DNA from: Anseranas semipalmata
Taxonomy: Eukaryota > Chordata > Aves > Anseriformes > Anseranatidae
DNA length: 64,000 bases
Assembly (NCBI GenBank): GCA_013399115.1
Contig: VXAA01006092.1
Span: 224,167-288,166, forward strand
Reading direction: 5' to 3'
Shown: positions 50,301 through 64,000 of the stretch, in pieces
Position numbering within the stretch: position 1 is the first letter of the stretch
Layout: every line of letters starts with the position of its first letter
Made by a program: the position numbers and the translations under genes
The notes under the pieces: model-generated
The model's input: the letters and a program-made list of their open reading frames with translations, nothing else
The model's database searches: none
Told to the model about the DNA's origin: nothing

Positions 50301-52133
50301 TATTTGAGGTTGGTGGCGACATTTTTAAATGATTGCTGACATACAAATTTGTGAACTCTATCATTATGGAGTTGATGGCAAATAGATTTTTTTTGAGGAA
50401 AAACTGTTGACTTGCATTATATATCTGAGATCCATTTGGAAGAGATACAAAGTCAATTTATTCCTGACGTTTTGTCTGCTCACAGGCTGCTTTGGAAATG
50501 AGACCTAAGTTAAACCAGTAAACCAAAGAGTTTGGTAAAGCTAAATGCCTGAAAAGTTTGGGTCCTTACTTGAAGCTTCTCCAAGCTCTCTGGATCTGCT
50601 GTGCCTGGGAAGTGTTACAGAAACCCGCTTGCTTGTGATAGACTGGCTCTGCCACATGGGATTTTCCTGCAAAAACCAAGGGGATAATCCATCTTGCACT
50701 GTTTCAGTGGTGATACATCTGGTTATAGACAGAGCACGAAAGTGATCCGTAATGAAAGTGAATGTGAGGGGAAAGAAATTTAACCTAATGTTCCCTAAAC
50801 TGTGCGAGTGTACCCAGTTGAGCTCATTAGCCTCATTTCTAAATTTCTCTGGAAAATCTTTGGGAAGTGACTTATGTGAATTTGAACTGTTCTTTGAATC
50901 GCAGATGTGGGGACATCACATTGAGGGAAGCGTTCTGTATTCACATTGTTCTCTTTTTTGTTTTCTTCTTTAGTACAACCCAGTGACATTATTAGGCTAT
51001 ACAGAATAGTTGTAAAGTCTCTGGTTGCTGTGTGAAATCTGAAAGTTTTTTGTTTGTTGATCTTTTACAGTCTTCGGGAGTGAAACAGATCAACAAAACA
51101 GCAATCTTTCTTTCAGGAAGAAGCTCAAAAGACTTTTTTCAACTGGAGCCACTTTATTATAATTCAGCATCATGTCATTTTCTTAGCTTTGCAAAAGGCA
51201 CAGTGCCTAACATTTTGAAATGTTAGTATTGCTTTCCTGAAAGATTTATTTTTAGACGTGTGATTGTCAGGAAGATAGGATGTTTATGAGTAATATACAC
51301 AGGGAAAACAAAAACAGTTGGAAAATGGAACACCTTTGTATTTGTAAAGTCCAACAATTCAGAATGAAGAGAGGTATTTTGAAGAGAACATTGGAATTAA
51401 TTGCCCTGGCATGTTGTTCTGGCAATGTCTGTGGACACCACTGCAGCCTGACAGATTAATTGGCAGCACGCACTAGCCTGTTGCAATCCAGGGTTCACAG
51501 ATAGTTCTGAGTATGTGAATGACGGACGGGCTGCTAGGAGGGTTGGGCAAAACAGTCTGGACAGGAACACAAACCACTGCCTAAGTATCATGCTCAGTCC
51601 AGGCTGACCCTTTCCTGAGGCTTGAATAAGTTCAATCTAAAGTTCTTGGGTTTTTCCCCCTATGGCTACTTCCTAAAATACTGCCTTTTAAAAAAGAAAA
51701 AGGGCAAAGTTGCCCATGTCTCTGCACTTGGAGTTCAGGCTGAAAATAGAGTAAAATAATAAATATATTGCACAAGAGTGTGTATCATCTAAACTTCCAG
51801 TCCAGCTTTGCAGTCCCAGGGACACAGGGAGTTGAAGTATTCTTCAGATGTGCATCCAATTTTATCATGCTCAGCTAAACCAATCTTTTCAACACTATGA
51901 AGTTAGCTCATCACTAGCTAATAAGCATGTTTTAAAAAAGACTTTGTAGAGTCTGCAACCATACTGCTTCCCCAAAAAATAGTATTATGTATTCTTAAAT
52001 ACCTGGCTTGGTAAACTGTTGTGAATTAATTGTTATCCAGCTTCCCTATCAACCCTCTACGTTACCTACAAACTTTGTGGTTGCACTGTTTAATGATTTT
52101 CCTGATCCAAATCCTGCCCTCTTCCCCATATAG

Positions 52134-52242
52134 GACAAAACAACACTGGAGACCCTGACTCAGCAACTGGCAGTAAAACAGAGTGAAGACGGGAAGTTTA
52201 GCCACGCAATGATGGATTTCAACATGAGTGGAGATTCTGACG
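52134..52242 (+). CDS. SOX5: SOX5 coding exon D
   Basis: The exon is 109 nt, from acceptor ...CCCATATAG to donor GTCAGT. It starts in phase 0 with [16 protein letters not shown] and ends after one base of a Gly codon (MSGDSD|G). It continues the coiled-coil-adjacent region ([10 protein letters not shown]) and then the linker [15 protein letters not shown] before the HMG box. Compared with mammalian SOX5 as recalled it has a few conservative changes (D for E at the first residue, T for S in LETL, SED for NEE, M for L in FNMSG). It joins in frame to exon E only 876 bp away. Confidence 0.97.
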
Positions 52243-53321
<1,079 letters not shown>

Positions 53322-54219
53322 TAGCAAAACTCAGCACTTCTGGTGGAATAGAGCTGAGCACCTGACACAACCGAATTACTGTCTCTAGATTGTCTACTTA
53401 GCTACTTAATGACTGCATCAAGGACAGCAGCTGTACAAGCTTCCACCACGCTGCCCAGTGCTATATGTTAACCATAAACTGAAGTGCTCTTGTGTCTTTG
53501 TAATTACTCAGATTGTGGTGGTGGGTTTGGTGCAAAAACATGAACTGAATAGATAAAAGCAGTTAGTTCATTTCATTAGGATGTTGAACAAGCACAAAAT
53601 GACTGCTATCATGTATTTGTCCATATATTTCATCTAACTAGATTCTACAGGGTAGCACACCACAGTTTTTGATGTGTGCTTTAGCACTTTCTGTTCAAAG
53701 CAATGGTCACTGTGGAAAGATCCTAAAATACATCCTTTTATTTTATACAATGACAGTTTTAAATTATTTTTGTTATCTTCCCATTGTATTAAATTTCCCT
53801 TTAGTGCACGATCTCTATCACAAGCTGCTTTTATTCTAAACATTCTGCAAAGAGTCCTGAAAGAGTCCTGAAATCAAAAAAGAAACATCACAACTAATTT
53901 CCATATCCTCTACTCTTCACATCCCAAGCGGTATTTGTCATGAGCAGCATCTACTAAATTTCATTTCTAGCTTTTCACTGCTTGCTTAAATTCCCAGGAC
54001 TGCATTCCGCCCTAACTTATTCCTCTGTGAGATGCCAAATGCTACAGAAGGTGAATAACTGAGGATTTTTGAGGCCAGTGAATTACTCTTCTGCAGAAAA
54101 AAAAAAAAAGTTGACCGTATTGGAGACGGTGCATTTTTACTGTTACAGACTTTGTTACAGAAACTGAGCAGCCATCATGCCAGTGGGTAAAAGCTTAAAC
54201 AGGGTCCATGTTTACCTGG

Positions 54220-54640
54220 GCTACAGGTTTGACAAGTTTTGCAGATAAGGGGAGGGATGTAAAGCAATTGTAGCGGCAGCATTAACCAGTTGCAGGGCTG
54301 GTAAATATGGTGAGTTTAGTCTAGTCAGAGGTTTGAAGTTTAGCTTGATTAGGGGGGTGTTATGAAAAGTTAGCAGGGGGCAAGTCGAAATGAGATAAAA
54401 TTGGTCGGAGAGGCAGAATGCATTGGCTGTGGATGGCAGACATGATATTAACCCATGATTAAAAGGGTGATACAAGATTATTAGATTAGTTATGGGAGTG
54501 GGATTAGAAGGCTAAATTGGTTATGTTGATGGTAAAATAACCATATACTGGTTAAAAGGGATTACACTGGTTACAGGTGTATGATGTAGATTAGTCTGAG
54601 GACAGGGCAGTAATAGTTTTGGTCTGTTTCTAAATTGAGA
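54220..54640 (+). repeat. G-rich, C-poor region with recurring GATTA/GGTTA words
   Basis: About 420 bases are strongly G/A/T-biased and contain many short recurrences such as GGGATTA, GGTTAAAAGGG, GGTTACAGG and TTAGATTAG. Spacing is irregular and no clean period could be fixed. It may be a decayed tandem array. Confidence 0.4.
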
Positions 54641-57117
54641 GTGGTCCTGGTTAAACCTGTTTTTAAATAATCAGCTTCAGAAATCTACAAGATCATTCTG
54701 AATGGCCCTTTTCATATAGAAAGTACAAAGAGAGCTTGATGTTTTCCCTCTTAACTGATTGTTTTGGATAACAACCTCCGACAGCACGCTGCTAATTCAT
54801 TCTGCTTAAAACAGGCGCTTGAGCTGGGCTGACATTTTACGCAGTCTCTGGGGATCCTGGTTGACATTTTAAAGGGCTTCTAAGCATTTTATAATACCCT
54901 AAAATCTGGTTTTAATAAGCCATTCTGCTGAAATTGTTAACATAAGGAATCACCTTTTACTATTTGGCGCTAGATCAGGGAGATATGGGGACATCTTTTT
55001 CTGATTAGATATACAGTAGTTGGAGTAAAATGTGCAAATTCATTACAGATCCCGTTGAGGTGACAGACAGTATAGCTGACTCCAAACTCTTTACTGTTTT
55101 GCTGCCAGATATGGGGAAAAGCAAGGTTTAAAGCAGGAAGAGATGATGTTTCTATTTCTTTCCAGCATCACGTTTGATTTTTTCTATTCCTCCTCTGCAA
55201 TAGAGAGGGATGCCCTGATGCCTTCTTTCCTGACAGGAACGTTGCAAAGGTCTCCCCTCAATTGCAAAAGGCCAGTCTTTTGAAGTCAGCAGGGAGCTCT
55301 CTGTTAACCGGCGTAGGGTGAGCAGCCAGAAACTTGCAGTTCAGCCAGGTATTAGGGGCTCTTTATTAGAAATCCACAATTTTTCCTTACCATTTTGTTA
55401 GCAGTGCTGCTGCACATTGAGGTCAGAGAGCTCGTTGTCACTGAGAGTGGCTTAGATGGAGTTGTCACCCATCAAGGGTCATTTTTATAGTAAAATGAGA
55501 GGAGATGCCCTTCCCAGCACTAGCATTCTCTAGGGATTATGTTTGACACTGTGGTATTATGTTTTGAGCATAAAAATTAGATACATGGATTTGTCACTAA
55601 ATTCATCTGTGCATACGTTTGTCATCCATCTGTTCATTGCAACTTAAACTTGTGGATAATGATTTTTTTTAGTAAATTGTTAAAAAAGTGCTAAAACGGG
55701 TCTGCTGGACCCTATCAATTTAATAATGCATTGTTTAGATATTTTTGTAAATATTTTAATTAATTTCACTGAGAAATTTACATAAGGAGATTAAGAAAAG
55801 AAGTTAGTACCTTCAGAAATTCTCTCATAGCTGTATGTGTGTGAATACATACGTATATGCATACCTATGCATTATATATGTGCTTGTGTGTGTGCGCGAG
55901 TATTTTTTAAACGTAAAATCAGCCTGATGCAGATAGCCAGATTGGAAGATACCAGTCCCGTAGACTAAAACTTAGGCAGTACTATAAACAGCTGGAAATT
56001 CTCAGCAGAGAAACTTGGCTCAAAATGAGCGGTCAGCAGAGCTGTGAGCCCCACCGAGAGCACGTGTGCGTGTGCGGAGCACTGCACTTGTGCACTGATG
56101 GGTGCCTGTCTGTCTGTGGCCGCCAGTCCTGGACTCAGGTGGCTGGCTGTCCTCACCGGCTCTGTGAAAGCCTCACGTGGTCACAGTTCTAAGCTGTCCT
56201 AGCTTGTGCTGGGGGCAGGAGCCACGTTTGGTGCTGCAAAGTCTAGTAATTCTATCGTTTATTTTCTAAACGCTTCAGCCACCAGATCGGGGAGAGCTGC
56301 ACGAGAATCCTGCCCGTCATTATGTATGCATGCAGGGAGGGGATGGGCTCTTGTTTTCGTAGTCGCAGAGAAAAGCCTTGCATACTTGACCCACTCAAAG
56401 CTTTCAAACACAGATGGTAAGCAGAAAGCTCACCAAAGAGTGTAAATCTTTCCTTAAAAAAAAAAAGATTTTTCAAGATTCTTCAGTTATTTGGGCTTGG
56501 GCTTGCACTCGGCATAGGTACCCATGCCTGCATGTGTGTGTTTATTGACATATAAAACAACGGCAGATAAAGGTATTGCAAATATATTTTGTCCAAACAC
56601 AAGGGATTGTCAACCAGTTTTAGCATGCTGATCGATGATACTCATTCATACCTTAGCTTGCCTGTGGGTGCAAATGCCAGGATAAGAATAATATGTTCTT
56701 CAGAATTTCAAAAGTTCATATTTAAGACCAGTTAGAGAGCTGCTTGGATTTTGCATATTAGTAAGAAAATAAATGAAAATGCTAAACTGTAAAAAATTAG
56801 GGTTTATCATCAGAAAATGTGCCCATTTTCAAAATTTATTTTGACAGCACTGTTTGTTTAATTATTTATGATACTTCAAAACATGCTAGTAAATTATATT
56901 TAGTGTATTTTGCAAAAACAATAAAGTCATAGTAAGAGGAGGTATCACTGCAGAAGGCAGCTATTAAAAATTTGCTAGGAAGAGAGGTGAGACTGCCAGG
57001 ATTTTTGTTGTATTGAGTTTGCAGCTTAGGAAGGAAAAACATAACGAATGACATTTATGTATAAATATTGTATGTGTAACTGCATGTACAAATATTATGC
57101 ATCAAAATTTCAGTTTT

Positions 57118-57235
57118 TATGGCCCTGATCCTGCAAAGACTTATGTGTTTGCCTAACTGCACCCACTATTTACAGATCTTTTCACATGAGGGGGTAGGAA
57201 TCTGCCTGCTCAGCTCTGACTGTAGGATTGCAGCA
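57118..57235. repeat. Ancient amniote MITE-like repeat
   Basis: It begins 'ggccctgatcctgcaaagac', a terminus I recognise as common in turtle, crocodile and bird genomes. A degraded inverted version of the same end ('tgtaggattgcagc') lies about 100 bases downstream. The internal part is diverged and the family name is uncertain. Confidence 0.5.
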
Positions 57236-59591
57236 AAATAGCACAGTGAAAGAGGAATTGTGCTGGGACAGAACATTTTCATGACAATTTTGCAAAAACT
57301 GATTTCAATTTCTACCTTTCTGTGTGTCGCTCTCAGAATATACATGACTACTACTCAGTTCCTGAGCTGCAGGTCCCCTCACAGCATGTAAAGCAAATGT
57401 CAAGATTTGTTTAAAGTCTGTGAGGTTTTCAGCTTTGTTATTCATAAATAAAAACTGTTTCATCAGCAGGAAATAGGGCTGGGGCTGTTTTTTTAAGCCA
57501 CCAGAACTACAGCATGTTTGTGGTTAGAGGACTCTAGATTTAGACTAAATTTCATTATTTTCTTCATATGCTAAAAAGCCAATGTGCTATTGTCTAAGAG
57601 GTAGAATTTGGAACATCTTCCTGTAAGAGCTGTATAAGCTTTACCCTGAATTTTTGACATCATTCAACACAGGCCCTATCTATGTTTCCATCTTGCACAC
57701 TAAACCAGCATTAGTAGGTGTTCAGTGTCTTGGCAGTCTCCACATGTTTATCACTATGTCATTTAGCCCAAAATCTTGGAGGCGCTACAAGTGGGAAGTT
57801 GGTGTCACTTTTTCTAGTCGCTCCCTCTGCCAGAAAAAACACGCGATAATTTCCCTGCAGGAGACAAAGCTGCTGACCACGATTCTGTAGGCAGAGGTTT
57901 GCTAATTCAGAGCCATGTCAGGGATGCTCGCACTGAGCTACTAAGTCTGTATGGCATACAAAGTGCCATGCAGGAATTTCAGATCAAATCCTGGAAACAA
58001 TCTAGTCACGCTGATATGATGCTGTATCTAAGCTAATAACAATTAGCTGAAATGTTGAACTGCCTCCCATTCCAGAACTAGCTGGAGGATCTCTGCATCT
58101 TATATGTGAAAAAAATGATGGTTTTGACTCCACAGTATTGTTTGCTATAAAAGGGATATCCATTGCTGCACCTCAGAATAAAGACACCATGATTTCCAAT
58201 CACTTGCCTCCAGGTTTGAGGCCAGGCTTGGGCTTGTCAGCCCTTCACACCAGAAGCCCAAGCTGCAGTTTGGAATAAAGGTTCAAAGAACATTGGGAAA
58301 ATGGTGTCAATAATCAGAAGGGGCCTTTCTGGAGGGAACCAAACTGTTTTGTTCCCCGGGAAGGGATAACTCTGCTTTCTGTAGTGAAACTCTTGGGTGC
58401 ACAGTGAGCGAAGACCAGCCTAAGTACTAGCATGAGCTAAGTACAGTATGAATAACCATAAAAAATGAAGAACAAGAGGAAGTCGAGTATGACGTATGAC
58501 ATTATGGGCCCATTAAATTGAGAAACTATTCAAACTTTTTTTCCAATGGGAAAATGGACTGTTTTTCAATAAAGTTTTCCTTCTAGGCCACATGTTTCAC
58601 AGCTTGGACCATTCCTGTTCTTTGAAATGTATCTTACCCTGAAGCACTTCTATAGTCCCTGGAAAAATAAAATAGGATAACTAATTCAAGAAATTTTACT
58701 TTCTGCTCCCATGCTATGTCCTTTAAGAAATATTAGTTTATAAATTTCAGGAGGTATTTGAAAAAAATTATGAAGTCTTCATTATTTCCCTAGCTCAAAT
58801 ATCCACATGAGCATAGACAGAATGTCAGAAACCAGGCTGCCAGCAATCAAGCTATAGTGCAGCTCCATGGAGAGGTGTGCCGGTATCCCAGTGCTCTTCC
58901 TTTCGTGACACATACTAAATTCTTTGTTAAGTTGGAGCTGGCAGTGCTTACCGGCACTTGGTCTTGGAGTTAACACCCCACTGAGACATATGGGATAGCT
59001 TATAGCTGTTAGAGGCATTGCTTCAGGGTCTTTGCAAGCTCCTGTACCAAGCAGCATACCATCTAGGATCAGTTTATGTTCTGCTTTTCATGAACCTGGC
59101 AGCTAGAAAGATATGTTATTTGTCATGAAAGACTAAGCTGTGGACATGTGCATATCCAGAGTTTATGCTTGATCAGCGATCAGATCGCAGCAACTGGGAG
59201 TGCTTTCTCCTCTAGAAAAGGAGGTGAAAACAAGACCATGGCCAAAGGAAGGTCTTAGCAGAGCAGGCTTGATGTGCCTGAGGGTTTTCTGGCCATTCCA
59301 CTAAAATACACTGCCTAGTTTTCTCAAAAGTATCAGGGACTGCTCATTATCAGGATTATACTTTTAGTGATCACCTGAAAAACATCATAGTGTAGAAAAG
59401 TTTCACTAAAATAGTGAGTGAAAGCTTCCAGTATCATGTTTCTCTGCCTCATGGCCATACTCGAGAGGTTTACCAGTGAAACGCAAACAAGACCTGACCT
59501 TTGTCTGGAAGCTATGACAGATTCCCAGCCCAAAGCGATATGACTGTCAGTATCTTGTTCCAAGTGACCTACTTGCATCTCCGTCTTTTAG

Positions 59592-63221
<3,630 letters not shown>

Positions 63222-63525
63222 GCAACAAGCACAGATTCCCATTGCCACCGCGGGCGTGGTTTACCCAGGAGCCATTGCCATGGCAGGAATGCCTTCCCCA
63301 CACCTGCCCTCCGAGCACTCGAGCGTGTCCAGCAGCCCGGAGCCCGGCATGCCCGTCATCCAGAGCACTTACGGCATCAAAGGCGAGGAGCCTCATATCA
63401 AGGAAGAGATGCAGACCGAGGACGTCAATGGAGAGATCTACGATGAGTATGATGAGGAAGAGGATGACCCTGATGTTGACTATGGCAGTGACAGTGAAAA
63501 TCACATCGCGGGGCAAGCCAACTGA
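63222..63525 (+). CDS. SOX5: SOX5 last coding exon (C-terminal region and stop)
   Basis: The acceptor is ...CTCCACGGCAG. The exon completes a Gly codon and encodes 100 residues followed by TGA at 63523-63525. It begins [20 protein letters not shown] and contains a Ser/Pro-rich segment ([15 protein letters not shown]). It then has [18 protein letters not shown], a strongly acidic run ([20 protein letters not shown]) and the terminal NHIAGQAN typical of SOX5. IKEE fits the sumoylation consensus (hydrophobic-K-x-E); SUMO modification is known for the sister protein SOX6, so its use here is inferred. The exon is clearly richer in GC and CpG than the flanking intron. SOX5 lacks a classical activation domain and acts largely through partners. 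Confidence 0.98.
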
Positions 63526-63575
63526 TCAGGGTCCAAATATCATGCGACCTACAGGACTTCAATGAGAAAAGAAAA

Positions 63576-63585
63576 AATAAATAAA
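63576..63585 (+). promoter_or_regulatory. SOX5: Overlapping AATAAA polyadenylation signals
   Basis: Two AATAAA hexamers overlap (63576-63581 and 63580-63585) 50 bases after the stop. No clear GT-rich downstream element follows, so use as a proximal poly(A) site is uncertain. Confidence 0.4.
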
Positions 63586-63867
63586 GCCCCATCTGGTTTA
63601 TCCTTGCCAGTGGCCAAGCACATTAACTTTCTCATACACTGACTGTTACTTTAACTGTTAGTCTTAACTAGTTGGGACATCAGCTGACTAATAGACATCA
63701 GCCTGCATCAGAAGAAAAAAGGCTCAGAAGAAAGGAAACAAAGACAACGACGACAACAACAACAGAATGATATAAGCTATGGGTAAAATAATGCCAGTAA
63801 TTCAGCTGCTATACCCAAGCACTGAAGTCTTACCCGTCGACCTTTTATTATTATTATTTTTTTTTCA

Positions 63868-63873
63868 AATAAA
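63868..63873 (+). promoter_or_regulatory. SOX5: AATAAA polyadenylation signal
   Basis: A single AATAAA is followed within about 20-30 bases by GTTTGTTCT and later by TGTGTTTTGTTGTTTTGTG, a T/GT-rich region that could act as the downstream element. A short 3' UTR isoform could end near here. Confidence 0.45.
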
Positions 63874-64000
63874 CTTTATGGCTGTTTGTTCTACAATGTT
63901 CTAGAAATTCTCACTCAGGTACACAGTGCCAACAAGTGGCTTGTGAATGTGTTTTGTTGTTTTGTGCTACAGTTTAAAGAGAAATAATTTTTTTTTTTTT

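Larger units (their letters stand above)
63526..64000 (+). other. SOX5: SOX5 3' UTR (start, continues past window)
   Basis: The first 475 bases after the stop include a GAC/AAC triplet stretch (about 63735-63765), a TTATTATTATT run before poly-T (about 63845-63865) and a terminal T run. SOX5 3' UTRs are known to be long, so transcription probably continues beyond the window. Confidence 0.85.

Overview
This window is vertebrate genomic DNA. It holds the 3' half of one multi-exon gene on the + strand, SOX5 (SoxD-group HMG-box transcription factor). Seven coding exons are present at 8619-8765, 31412-31589, 36435-36580, 52134-52242, 53119-53292, 59650-59866 and 63222-63525. Joined across GT/AG boundaries they give one continuous frame of 424 codons plus a TGA stop at 63523. 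This matches the C-terminal part of SOX5 as I remember it: a Ser/Pro-rich linker, a PLNLS-type CtBP-binding motif, the second coiled-coil, the HMG box, and the acidic tail ending in GQAN. The N-terminal exons (leucine zipper and Q-box) lie upstream of the window. The 3' UTR starts at 63526 and runs off the right edge.

About 98% of the window is intron. The long introns are AT-rich and lack CpG islands. I recognise no second gene, tRNA, rRNA or antisense gene. The interspersed repeats I can see are old: a decayed CR1 LINE 3' end, several MIR-type SINE fragments, four foldback or MITE-like amniote repeat remnants, and a dead hAT-type transposase fragment. There are no Alu, B1 or young L1 copies. 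Together with the compact introns and CR1 this suggests a sauropsid, most likely a bird. The species cannot be fixed from the sequence alone.

The most notable observations concern SOX5. (1) At the start of the second HMG-box exon three consecutive codons read F-C-L where SOX proteins have S-R-W, directly after a 21-T run. This removes the core tryptophan and looks like a sequence error unless confirmed. (2) A second, in-frame splice acceptor 27 nt upstream of the 36435 exon would insert nine residues (DILSSITSS). (3) A CAGCAG tandem acceptor begins the 8619 exon. Several intronic sites may be regulatory: a perfect palindromic pair of SOX motifs at 44230-44246, a paired RUNX-type palindrome at 36008-36029, two palindromic CACGTG E-boxes, a bZIP-site cluster, and two strong quadruplex-forming tracts. 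I found no convincing new multi-gene system here. The window is an ordinary, well-conserved developmental regulator in intron-rich DNA.
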